Positions 1 through 8,219 of a DNA stretch of 64,000 bases are shown piece after piece. The stretch comes from Roseiarcus sp963794155 (GTDB taxonomy: Bacteria > Pseudomonadota > Alphaproteobacteria > Rhizobiales > Beijerinckiaceae). A model generated the notes under the pieces. It had not been told where the DNA came from. It ran no database searches and saw only the letters and a program-made list of their open reading frames with translations. The stretch's first letter is position 1, and each line of letters opens with the position of its first letter. The stretch covers positions 129,450 to 193,449 of the forward strand of contig CAWCCX010000012.1 of NCBI GenBank assembly GCA_963794155.1, given 5' to 3'. Position numbers and translations under genes: made by a program.

Positions 1-3000
1 GGCTCAGCGTGAGCCGGCGCCATTTGCTCGAATGGATTCCAGCCGCGCAGGCGACGACCGGGCCACGTCTGGACTTAATGGGATTCGTGCGCCGAATGAC
101 GGGCGCGATCGTCATCGGCGTGGTTGCGGCCATTGTCGCGCTGACCTCTCGCCATGGTTCTTGGCCGGTGGCGCTTCCCTTCGCCGCGCTCTGGCTGGCT
201 TCTCCGGCCGTCGCCCGGTTCGTAAGCCTCCCTTCTGGCGCTGCAGCTCGCCTCCCGATGGCCGATGCCGATGCGGAGGTGTTGAGGCGGACCGCCCGCC
301 GCACTTGGCGATTTTTTGAGACTTTCGTGACGTCGGCTGACAACATGCTGCCGCCCGACAATTTTCAGGACGATCCGGCGCCTGCGGTGGCGCATCGGAC
401 CTCGCCGACCAATATCGGCCTTTATCTTCTTTCGGTCGTTTGCGCTCGTGATTTCGGTTGGATCGGGACTGATCAAGCGATCGATCGTCTTGAGGCGACG
501 CTCGCGACGATGGATCGCCTGCAACGCGTGCGCGGTCACTTCCTAAACTGGTACGACACGAGAGATCTTCGACCACTAGAGCCAAGATACGTATCCGCCG
601 TCGATAGCGGCAATTTGGCAGGACATCTCATCGCGCTCGCCAATGCGTGCAGGGAATGGAGCGATCGTCCCCTCAACGCGGCGCGGCGCTTCAGCGGCGT
701 CGCCGATGCGCTCGACATAACCCGCGCCGAATGCGCCCGTCTGCGTGACGGCCGCAAGACACAGACCGTGACTTTGCATCAGTTAGACGACGCACTCGCC
801 GCGGTCGCGTCGGCTTTGCAACAGGCCTCGCTTTCGCAAGTCGACTATCCGTCGCAACTCGCCGACCTTCGCGCGAATGTAGAGATCATGGTCGACATCG
901 CGAGCGCGCTCGCTGTCGAACGTGGCGACGGAACGAGCGCGGATATGCTGCATTGGGCGCGCGCGGTCTTGAGTTCGATCGAAGCCCACCGACACGATAT
1001 CGCGCAGGTCGCGGAGGCGACCGATGTCCAGCGTGAAAGGCTAGCTGTTCTCGAAAGCGCGGCGCGGTCGATGGCGCTTGCGATGGAGTTCGGTTTCCTG
1101 CTCGACCACGACCGGCAATTGCTATCGATCGGATATCTGGTCAACGAAGGCGCACTTGATAGCAACTGTTACGATCTCCTGGCTTCCGAGGCGAACCTGG
1201 CCAGCTTCTTCGCAATCGCCAAAGGGGACATTCCGGCGAAGCATTGGTTCCGCCTGGGCCGCGCCGCCACTCCTGTCGCGCGCGGCGCCGCCGCCTTGAT
1301 CTCGTGGTCGGGATCAATGTTTGAATATTTGATGCCCTCTCTCGTCATGCAAGCGCCGGCCGGAAGCCTGCTTGAGCAGACAAACCGTCTGATCGTGCGC
1401 CGTCAGATCGCCTACGCTGCGAAGCTTGGACTGCCATGGGGCATATCCGAATCCGCCTATAACGCGCGCGATCTGGAACTGACCTATCAATACTCCAATT
1501 TCGGCGTTCCGGGGCTCGGGCTGAAACGCGGGCTTGGCGAAAACAAGGTAATCGCGCCCTACGCAACCGCTCTGGCTGCAATGGTCGATCCCCGGTCAGC
1601 GGTCACCAATCTCACGCGTTTGGCCGAGATCGGAGCGCAAGGCCGCTATGGGTTCTACGAGGCTTTGGACTACACGCCGGCGCGCCTTCCGGAGGGCGAA
1701 AGCGTTGCCACAATCCACGCCTTCATGGCGCATCATCAGGGTATGACGATTGTCGCCATTGCCGACGCCGTGCTGGACGGCGCGATGCGGGCGCGATTCC
1801 ATGCCGAGCCGATCATCAAGGCGACCGAACTGCTTCTGCAGGAGCGCATGCCGCGCGACGTCGCGGCGACGCGTCTTTGGGCCGCCGACGTGAAGTCGGC
1901 GGTCGGCGCTCGCAATGTCGAACCGTCGAGCGGTCGCCGGCTCGCGTCCGCGCAACAGGCCACGCCTGCCACACATCTGCTTTCGAACGGCCGCTACTCG
2001 ACGATGCTCACTGCCGCCGGCTCGGGATACAGCCGCTGGGGCGATCTCGCGCTGACGCGTTGGCGTGAGGATGCGACCTGTGACGACTCAGGCTTCTACA
2101 TCTATGTCAAGGACTTACACACCGGCGTTGCGTGGTCGGCGGGCTTTCAACCGAGCGGCGTCGAACCGGACGGTTACGCCGTCATCTTCGACGAGGACCG
2201 CGCCGAGATTACGCGCCGCGACGGCTCGCTGAGGACGACGCTGGACGTAATTGTATCGGCCGAGGACGACGCGGAAGTTCGCCGGGTTTCAATCACAAAT
2301 TCCGGAAGCCGCCCGCGCGACATCGAGATCACGTCCTACGCCGAACTCGTCCTCGCGCCCCAGAACGCCGACGTCGCTCATGCAGCCTTCTCGAAATTGT
2401 TCTTGGTAACGGAATATCTTCCCGATGTCGGCGCCATCCTTGCGACGCGGCGAAAGCGGTCGCCGAGCGACCCCGAAATCTGGTCCGCGCATTTGACGGT
2501 CGTTGACGGCGAGGCCGTCGGCGCGCCGCAATTCGAGACGGACAGGGCGCGATTCCTCGGTCGCAGCCACACTGTTCGTGCGCCGATCGCGATCATGGAC
2601 AGCCGGCCGCTCTCGAACTCAATTGGCGCCGTCCTCGATCCCATTTTTTCCATCCGCCGACGCGTTCGCATTGCGCCGGGCGTGACTGTACGAGTCGCCT
2701 ATTGGACGATTGTCGCCGCCAGTCGCGAAGCGCTTCTCGACGGCGTCGACAAACACCGCGACGCGACGGCGTTCACGCGCGCCTCGACGCTCGCCTGGAC
2801 CCAGGGGCAGGTGCAGTTGCATCATCTTGGCGTCACCGCGGGCGAAGCGAGCCTGTTTCAGCGACTGGCGGGGCACGTGATTTACGCGGCGTCGGCGATG
2901 CGGCCATCTTCGGAAACGATCCTGCGGGGCTGCGGCGCACAGTCGGGCCTATGGTCGCAGGGCATTTCCGGGGATCTGCCGATCGTTCTTCTGCGCATCT

Positions 3001-5735
3001 CGGACATCGAAAACCTGGACATCGTCCGAGAGCTTCTGCAGGCGCACGAATACTGGTGGATGAAACAGCTAGCCGTCGATCTCGTCATCCTGAACGATCG
3101 CCAATCCTCCTACGTTCAGGAACTACAGATCGCAATCGAGACCCTCGTGCGGACGAGCAGGTCGTCTCCGCTGCCGGGTACAGAGCACCGACCGGGCCGC
3201 GTCTTCCTGTTGCGCGCCGACCTGATCGCTGGCGAAACGAAGAGCCTTCTACCCTCGGTAGCGCGGGTCGTTCTTGTGGCGCAACGTGGGAGACTATCGG
3301 AGCAGCTCGATCGCATTCTGGAGCCTGTTGTACTCCCGAAACCCGTGCCGAAGCGTATCGTCCCTCGCTTGAGGGCGCCTGGGAGGGTTCGCGTCCCCGA
3401 TCTCGAGTTCTTCAACGGTCTCGGCGGGTTCGCGTTAGATGGACGCGAGTACGTGACGGTCCTCGGGCCTGGCCAGTCGACGCCCGCGCCTTGGATCAAT
3501 GTCATCGCCAATCCGGCGTTCGGGTTCCAGGCGGGAACCGACGGCGGCGGCCACACCTGGTCGGTCAACAGCCGTGAGAATCAGATCACGCCGTGGTCGA
3601 ATGATCCGGTGAGCGATCGTCCTGGCGAAGCGTTCTATCTGCGCGATAAAGACACAGGCGATCTCTGGGCCCCCACGGCGCTGCCGATCCGCGACCTCTC
3701 GGCGACCTATGTCGCCCGACATGGCCGCGGATACAGCCGGTTCGAGCATGTCGCACATGAGATTGCTTCGGATCTGCTGCAGTATGTGCCGGTCGACGAT
3801 CCAATCAAGATTTCGCGCCTTGTGTTGACCAATCGCTCGAGCCGGCCTCGTCGGCTCAGCGTTACAGCCTACGTCGAATGGGTTCTGGGCTCGGCGCGTT
3901 CCACGTCGCTGCCGTTTGTTTCGACTGAGATCGACGCGGCCACCGGCGCAATGTTCGCCCGCAATCCCTGGAGTTCGAGCTTTGGCTCCCGCGTCGCCTT
4001 CGCGGACCTGTGCGGGGCCCAGACCAGCTGGACCGGCGATCGGCGCGAATTCATCGGTCGAAACGGCACGCTCGCGGACCCCGCCGCACTCTGCGCCGTC
4101 GACGCGCTCTCCAAGACAGTTGGGGCGGGCCTCGATCCCTGCGCGGCTTTGAGCGCCACAATCGAATTGTCGCCCAGCAACTCAATCGAGGTCATTTTCT
4201 TGCTAGGCGAAGCTGAAAACGACGAAGCGGCGCGCGGCCTCGTCACCCGCTATCGCGCAGCCGATCTCGACGCGGTCGAGGCGGACGTCGAACGCCAGTG
4301 GGACGAAATCCTTGGTTCGATCGTCGTGAAGACGCCGGACCGGTCGATGGACGTCATGCTCAACGGCTGGCTTCTCTACCAGACCCTAAGCTGTCGGTTC
4401 TGGGCGCGCTCCGCTTTCTATCAGGCCAGCGGCGCCTATGGCTTCCGCGATCAGTTGCAGGATGGCATGGCGTTGGCCATGACACGGCCCATGTTGACCC
4501 GCGATCATCTGCTGCGGGCCACCGCGCGACAGTTCGTCGAAGGCGATGTCCAGCATTGGTGGCTGCCGCATTCGGGTCAGGGCGTGCGAACCCGCATCTC
4601 GGATGACCGTCCGTGGCTCGCCTATGCGGTTGCCCACTACGTCGATGCTACCGGGGACTTCGCTATCCTTGATGAAAGAGTCCCTTTCCTGGAAGGTCAG
4701 ACGCTCGAGCCCGGCGAACATGACAGCTTCTTCAATCCGACCGTCTCTGACCAAAAGGCAACCGTGTTCGAGCACTGCGCTCTCGCGCTCGACGCCTCAC
4801 TTGCGCTGGGCGTCCATGGGCTTCCTCTGATCGGGACCGGCGACTGGAACGACGGCATGAACCGCGTAGGCGAAAGAGGCTACGGTGAAAGCGTTTGGCT
4901 CGGCTGGTTCCTCCACGCTGCGTTGATGGCCTTCATCCCGATCGCAGAAACGCGTCAAGAAAAGGCCAGAGCAACGACATGGAGCACGCACGCCGCCGCG
5001 TTGCGAGCCTCGCTCGAACACGAAGCATGGGATGGAAAATGGTATCGGCGCGCCTTTTTCGACAACGGCGAGCCACTAGGCGCGTCGGCGAGTGAAGAAT
5101 GCCGCATCGATTCGATCGCGCAATCCTGGGCGGTGCTATCCGGCGCGGCGGCGCTCGAACGGGCGGCAGAAGCGATGAACTCAGTCGAGCGGGAGCTGAT
5201 CCGGCGCGACGAGGGCCTTGCATTGTTGTTCGCGCCGCCATTTGACAAGACCGCGCTCGATCCCGGTTACATCAAGGGCTACCCGCCGGGAATTCGGGAG
5301 AACGGCGGCCAGTATACCCACGCGGCCCTATGGTCAGTGATGGCCCTCGCCGGGCTCGGCGAAGGCGACAAGGCAGCCGACCTGTTCTCGTTGCTCAACC
5401 CCATCAATCATGCGCGAACCCGCTCCGACGTGCATCGCTACAAGGTGGAGCCCTACGTCGTCGCGGCCGACATCTATGCGAGCGCGCCCCATATCGGGCG
5501 GGGCGGCTGGACGTGGTACACGGGCTCGGCGGGTTGGATGCAGCGCGCCGGCGTAGAGAGCATTCTCGGGCTGCGCATCCACGGCGCTTTCTTGCATCTC
5601 GACCCCTGCATTCCCAAAAGCTGGGCGACGTTCGAGATGACGGTTCGCCGTCAATCGGCGCGCTATGAAATCATTGTCGACAATCCGGCCGGAGTCGAGT
5701 CGGGGAATTCGCTTCGCTCAGATGGACGGGATTGA
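1..5735 (+). CDS. ndvB: Cyclic beta-1,2-glucan synthase (ChvB/NdvB type), 5' partial
   Basis: This inner-membrane enzyme makes cyclic beta-1,2-glucans from UDP-glucose for the periplasm. The frame is open at the window start, so the N-terminal GT84 part lies outside; full family members are near 2,800 residues and about 1,908 are seen here. Counting from the GTG at 9, a short membrane segment (about 32-75) precedes a glycoamylase-like domain (about 150-570), two GT36-type beta-sandwich domains (about 640-900 and 1110-1370) and a GH94 phosphorylase-like barrel. The barrel carries GTGDWNDGMN around residues 1610-1618 with the likely catalytic Asp1615, plus ISDDRPW and KGYPPGIRENGG. The stop at 5733 is premature: deleting one G at 5702-5705 restores the family C-terminus, ending LPIVDDGALHRVLVKLG at 5811. 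An upstream GT84 domain is inferred from family knowledge. Confidence 0.93.
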   Translation, partial: LSVSRRHLLEWIPAAQATTGPRLDLMGFVRRMTGAIVIGVVAAIVALTSRHGSWPVALPFAALWLASPAVARFVSLPSGAAARLPMADADAEVLRRTARRTWRFFETFVTSADNMLPPDNFQDDPAPAVAHRTSPTNIGLYLLSVVCARDFGWIGTDQAIDRLEATLATMDRLQRVRGHFLNWYDTRDLRPLEPRYVSAVDSGNLAGHLIALANACREWSDRPLNAARRFSGVADALDITRAECARLRDGRKTQTVTLHQLDDALAAVASALQQASLSQVDYPSQLADLRANVEIMVDIASALAVERGDGTSADMLHWARAVLSSIEAHRHDIAQVAEATDVQRERLAVLESAARSMALAMEFGFLLDHDRQLLSIGYLVNEGALDSNCYDLLASEANLASFFAIAKGDIPAKHWFRLGRAATPVARGAAALISWSGSMFEYLMPSLVMQAPAGSLLEQTNRLIVRRQIAYAAKLGLPWGISESAYNARDLELTYQYSNFGVPGLGLKRGLGENKVIAPYATALAAMVDPRSAVTNLTRLAEIGAQGRYGFYEALDYTPARLPEGESVATIHAFMAHHQGMTIVAIADAVLDGAMRARFHAEPIIKATELLLQERMPRDVAATRLWAADVKSAVGARNVEPSSGRRLASAQQATPATHLLSNGRYSTMLTAAGSGYSRWGDLALTRWREDATCDDSGFYIYVKDLHTGVAWSAGFQPSGVEPDGYAVIFDEDRAEITRRDGSLRTTLDVIVSAEDDAEVRRVSITNSGSRPRDIEITSYAELVLAPQNADVAHAAFSKLFLVTEYLPDVGAILATRRKRSPSDPEIWSAHLTVVDGEAVGAPQFETDRARFLGRSHTVRAPIAIMDSRPLSNSIGAVLDPIFSIRRRVRIAPGVTVRVAYWTIVAASREALLDGVDKHRDATAFTRASTLAWTQGQVQLHHLGVTAGEASLFQRLAGHVIYAASAMRPSSETILRGCGAQSGLWSQGISGDLPIVLLRISDIENLDIVRELLQAHEYWWMKQLAVDLVILNDRQSSYVQELQIAIETLVRTSRSSPLPGTEHRPGRVFLLRADLIAGETKSLLPSVARVVLVAQRGRLSEQLDRILEPVVLPKPVPKRIVPRLRAPGRVRVPDLEFFNGLGGFALDGREYVTVLGPGQSTPAPWINVIANPAFGFQAGTDGGGHTWSVNSRENQITPWSNDPVSDRPGEAFYLRDKDTGDLWAPTALPIRDLSATYVARHGRGYSRFEHVAHEIASDLLQYVPVDDPIKISRLVLTNRSSRPRRLSVTAYVEWVLGSARSTSLPFVSTEIDAATGAMFARNPWSSSFGSRVAFADLCGAQTSWTGDRREFIGRNGTLADPAALCAVDALSKTVGAGLDPCAALSATIELSPSNSIEVIFLLGEAENDEAARGLVTRYRAADLDAVEADVERQWDEILGSIVVKTPDRSMDVMLNGWLLYQTLSCRFWARSAFYQASGAYGFRDQLQDGMALAMTRPMLTRDHLLRATARQFVEGDVQHWWLPHSGQGVRTRISDDRPWLAYAVAHYVDATGDFAILDERVPFLEGQTLEPGEHDSFFNPTVSDQKATVFEHCALALDASLALGVHGLPLIGTGDWNDGMNRVGERGYGESVWLGWFLHAALMAFIPIAETRQEKARATTWSTHAAALRASLEHEAWDGKWYRRAFFDNGEPLGASASEECRIDSIAQSWAVLSGAAALERAAEAMNSVERELIRRDEGLALLFAPPFDKTALDPGYIKGYPPGIRENGGQYTHAALWSVMALAGLGEGDKAADLFSLLNPINHARTRSDVHRYKVEPYVVAADIYASAPHIGRGGWTWYTGSAGWMQRAGVESILGLRIHGAFLHLDPCIPKSWATFEMTVRRQSARYEIIVDNPAGVESGNSLRSDGRD

Positions 5736-5811
5736 AATCTTGGAGCGCCCTTTGCGACTGCCCATTGTCGATGACGGCGCCTTGCATCGCGTCCTCGTAA
5801 AATTAGGCTGA

Positions 5812-6117
5812 TTGCCGCGGTGGGGAGATTGACGCCGCGCCTGGGGCAAGTCGGATTCGCACGTTGAGCTGGCGAGCCGCTCACCGCGGAGCAATGGGCC
5901 CTGCTGGTGCTGGACAGGTCGATGCGAAGAGCGTGAAGCTACGCTACTAGAATCCGAGGAGGCCCTTGAATTGATCAACCGGACGATCGTCGACCACGCC
6001 ATGCCCGTACCGAAGCGCCGTCGCGTCGTGTACGTTGCCGAGCGCATCGAGGCCGAACCTGTTTTCGGCCTCTTCGTTGCACTGGGCTAGCTCCAGCCGG
6101 CGGCGCCCCGCAATTTA
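5812..6117. other. No supportable gene; short open stretch
   Basis: Between the true end of the glucan synthase and the CsbD-like gene I see no gene I can support. An open stretch at 5926-6090 (plus strand) reads like protein, with segments such as ALELINRTIVDHAMPVPKRR and YVAERIEAEPVFGLFVALG, but it has no credible start or ribosome-binding site. The preceding bases in another frame read LTAEQWALLVLD. It may be a decayed gene; I do not recognise a family. Confidence 0.3.
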
Positions 6118-6312
6118 TCAACTGCCGATGTGTTGCGAGAACTCATGCCGCTTTTCGCGATTGTCAGGCCGAAACGGCGCCGTTTGGCGATCGCTTATTT
6201 GGGCGCTTTTCAAAGTCTCAGCAATTTTCCGATCATCGGTGATTTTGACTTTTTGAAAGGCCATTTTTTCCTTGAGCTGCTTCCAAGTGAGATCGAATAG
6301 AGCCCAGTTCAT
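6118..6312 (-). CDS. CsbD/YjbJ-like small stress protein (divergent)
   Basis: This 64-residue protein begins MNWALFDLTWKQLKEKM and continues KITDD, matching the start of YjbJ/CsbD proteins (MNW....G.WKQ.KGK....LTDDDL). The remainder is diverged and lacks the usual glycine-rich repeats. The start is well supported: AGGAGG lies five bases upstream of the ATG. A GGAAC-N17-CGTT element of the EcfG general-stress sigma type sits about 60 bases upstream on the same strand (6374-6399). CsbD proteins are small hydrophilic stress-induced proteins of unknown mechanism. A second family member lies at 10133. The promoter, SD and N-terminus together make a real gene likely, but its C-terminal half may be degenerate. 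Confidence 0.6.
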   Translation of the reverse strand: MNWALFDLTWKQLKEKMAFQKVKITDDRKIAETLKSAQISDRQTAPFRPDNREKRHEFSQHIGS

Positions 6313-6373
6313 GAACGCCTCCTGCCGCTCTGTTCAAACGCCGGCCCTCACCCATCTTTTATTTAGGAGCGGA

Positions 6374-6399
6374 AACGCAGGAGAGGCCCGTCAGGTTCC
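6374..6399 (-). promoter_or_regulatory. EcfG-type general stress sigma promoter
   Basis: On the minus strand the sequence reads GGAAC, 17 bases, then CGTT, matching the consensus recognised by EcfG/SigT-type sigma factors of the PhyR-NepR-EcfG cascade in Alphaproteobacteria. The -10 half ends about 60 bases before the CsbD-like start at 6312, leaving an untranslated leader of roughly 55 bases. Only the motif and its placement are seen; sigma-factor use is inferred. Confidence 0.6.
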
Positions 6400-6597
6400 G
6401 CGAAACCCGGCGCGGAAAACAAGCAGGGCGTTCGCACGCGGCATTTTTTCTTCGCGGCATTCCTGGCTGGCAAGCCACGGTCGGGTTGCCTGCCACCGAG
6501 AAAAATCGCCGCGTCTTACGAAACCGCCGGATCTCTTTACCCTCGCCGCAAGGGCTGCCATCGGCGGCCAATCGCGCAAGAATAGTTGAGTTCGCGA

Positions 6598-6814
6598 TTA
6601 TTCACCGCCTCCCTGATGATCACCCGGAACAGCGCCATAGCGCCCCAAGTCGTCCGTGACGAACCGCTCCGAAGCGAATGGATATTTCTTCAGAAGCTTG
6701 CGCATTAGTGTCAGAGCGGCTGGTTTGTCGCCTGGATTGGACAAGCACGTCGAGGATCTCGACCTCGCCCTCGGCGTCGAAGCCGCGCGCCACTTGGCAG
6801 CTTGACGAAGCCAA
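6598..6814 (-). pseudogene. IS6-family transposase remnant
   Basis: The minus strand encodes a piece of the DDE domain of IS6/IS240-type transposases. One frame gives GFDAEGEVEILDVLVQSRR. After a frame change at about 6737 the continuation reads KPAALTLMRKLLKKYPFASE and then RFVTDDLGRYGAV, ending at a TAA at 6598. This corresponds to the family segment around the second aspartate (VDAEGEVLDVLVQSRR ... VTDKL.SYGAA). The helix-turn-helix N-terminus, C-terminus and terminal repeats are missing, so it is inactive. It marks past insertion between the glucan synthase and the glucanase. The two-base insertion-like EI in the first motif is a further sign of decay. Confidence 0.75.
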
Positions 6815-6912
6815 CCTAAAATCGATGGGCGGATAGTTTATCTGTCGCGCCGCTCGAAGATAGGGCTGGCAACTGATGAAGTCTCCATACCGCTACAATC
6901 GTTTGCGGCGAT

Positions 6913-8217
6913 ATGTTTCGTGAATTGAGTGAGATGGGCGATTTGGCGCGGATTTCCGACGAGGCGCTCATCGTCCGCTTGCAGCGTGCAGCCCTTTCCT
7001 ATTTGTCCGATTACACGAATGACGATACCGGCCTCGTCGCGGATACTTCACGCCAAGGGTCGCCATGCAGCATCGCCGTGGTCGGTTTCGCGCTGTCCTG
7101 TTATCCCGTCGCGGTCCGGAACGGCTGGTTGTCGCGTGCGGACGCCGCCACTCGGACACTCAAAATTCTCAGATTCTTCTCGCAAAGCACTCAGAGCGAT
7201 GCGTCCGACGCGACCGGATACAAAGGCTTCTACTATCACTTTCTAGACATGCGGACGGGCAAGCGGGTATGGCAATGCGAACTCTCGCTGATCGATACCG
7301 CGCTGCTGATCGCGGGCGTCCTCGTGGCTGGATGCTATTTCGACGCCGAGGGCGAGAGGGAAATTCGTGAAACGGCCGACGCCTTGTATCGCCGTGTCGA
7401 CTGGCGCTGGGCCCAGAACGGCGCCCGAGGGCTTTCGCAGGGATGGAAGCCGGAGTCCGGGTTTCTCCACTATGGCTGGGAGGGATACAACGAAGCGGCG
7501 CTTCTCTACGTTCTAGGTCTTGGCTCGCCGACCTTTCCGCTCGAGCCAGCCGCATACGTCACATGGCAGCTGACCTATCAGTGGGAAAACCTGCTGGGCC
7601 GGGATATCCTCTATTCCGGTCCGCTTTTCACGCACCTGTTCTCCCACGCGTGGATCGACTTTCGTGGCATCCGCGATGCATTCATGCGTGAAAAGCGCAG
7701 CGACTATTTCGAGAATACGAAGAGCGCCATCGCCATCCATCGCGAATACGGCGAACGCAATCCCTATGGGTTCAAAGCCTATAGCCGCGATTTCTGGGGC
7801 GTGACGGCAGGAGACGGTCCAAACGATCGGGAAATGCCCTCGCGCCGGAGAGACCGCCGCTTCTTCGGCTATATGTCGCGCGGCGTGCCCTGCGGCCCTG
7901 ACGACGGCACGATCGCACCTTGGGCGATGCTTGCAACCCTGCCGTTTGCAGCCGAGGCAGCGCTTGCGGGCACGCGCCGTCTTCTCGAAATCTATCCGCA
8001 GGTCTGCCCCCAGGACAGATTTTCAAGCGGCTTCAATCCGACGCTGCGGGGCAATGCGGGCGGCTGGCTTTCCGAAGGATGGTACGGGCTCGACCAAGGC
8101 CTAGTCGCGATGATGATCGAAAATCATCGGACGGGATTGATTTGGGAGATCGTGCGGCATTGCGGCTACGTGCGCGATGGGCTCAAACGCGCTAGCTTTG
8201 ACGGCGGGTGGCTCTAG
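6913..8217 (+). CDS. GH144-type endo-beta-1,2-glucanase / glycoamylase-like protein
   Basis: The 434-residue protein is a stand-alone glycoamylase-like (alpha/alpha)6 barrel. Motifs include DTGLVADTS (about 38-46), GYKGFYYHFLD (102-112), YGWEGYNEAALLYVLGLGSP (187-206) and a C-terminal GGWLSEGWYGLDQG. The GYNEA..LY block is the family hallmark. Characterised relatives (GH144) hydrolyse linear or cyclic beta-1,2-glucan, and a related domain lies inside the cyclic glucan synthase at 1-5735. No signal peptide is evident, so it may act in the cytoplasm unless the start is further upstream. The upstream SD is weak. Two bases separate its stop from the downstream oxidoreductase ATG, suggesting co-transcription. 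Substrate is inferred from family and context. Confidence 0.85.
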   Translation: MFRELSEMGDLARISDEALIVRLQRAALSYLSDYTNDDTGLVADTSRQGSPCSIAVVGFALSCYPVAVRNGWLSRADAATRTLKILRFFSQSTQSDASDATGYKGFYYHFLDMRTGKRVWQCELSLIDTALLIAGVLVAGCYFDAEGEREIRETADALYRRVDWRWAQNGARGLSQGWKPESGFLHYGWEGYNEAALLYVLGLGSPTFPLEPAAYVTWQLTYQWENLLGRDILYSGPLFTHLFSHAWIDFRGIRDAFMREKRSDYFENTKSAIAIHREYGERNPYGFKAYSRDFWGVTAGDGPNDREMPSRRRDRRFFGYMSRGVPCGPDDGTIAPWAMLATLPFAAEAALAGTRRLLEIYPQVCPQDRFSSGFNPTLRGNAGGWLSEGWYGLDQGLVAMMIENHRTGLIWEIVRHCGYVRDGLKRASFDGGWL

Positions 8218-8219
8218 CG

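Noticed and set aside
2702..3577. 291-codon Arg-rich open frame inside the glucan synthase
   Set aside because: It is a shadow in another frame of a confidently identified gene.
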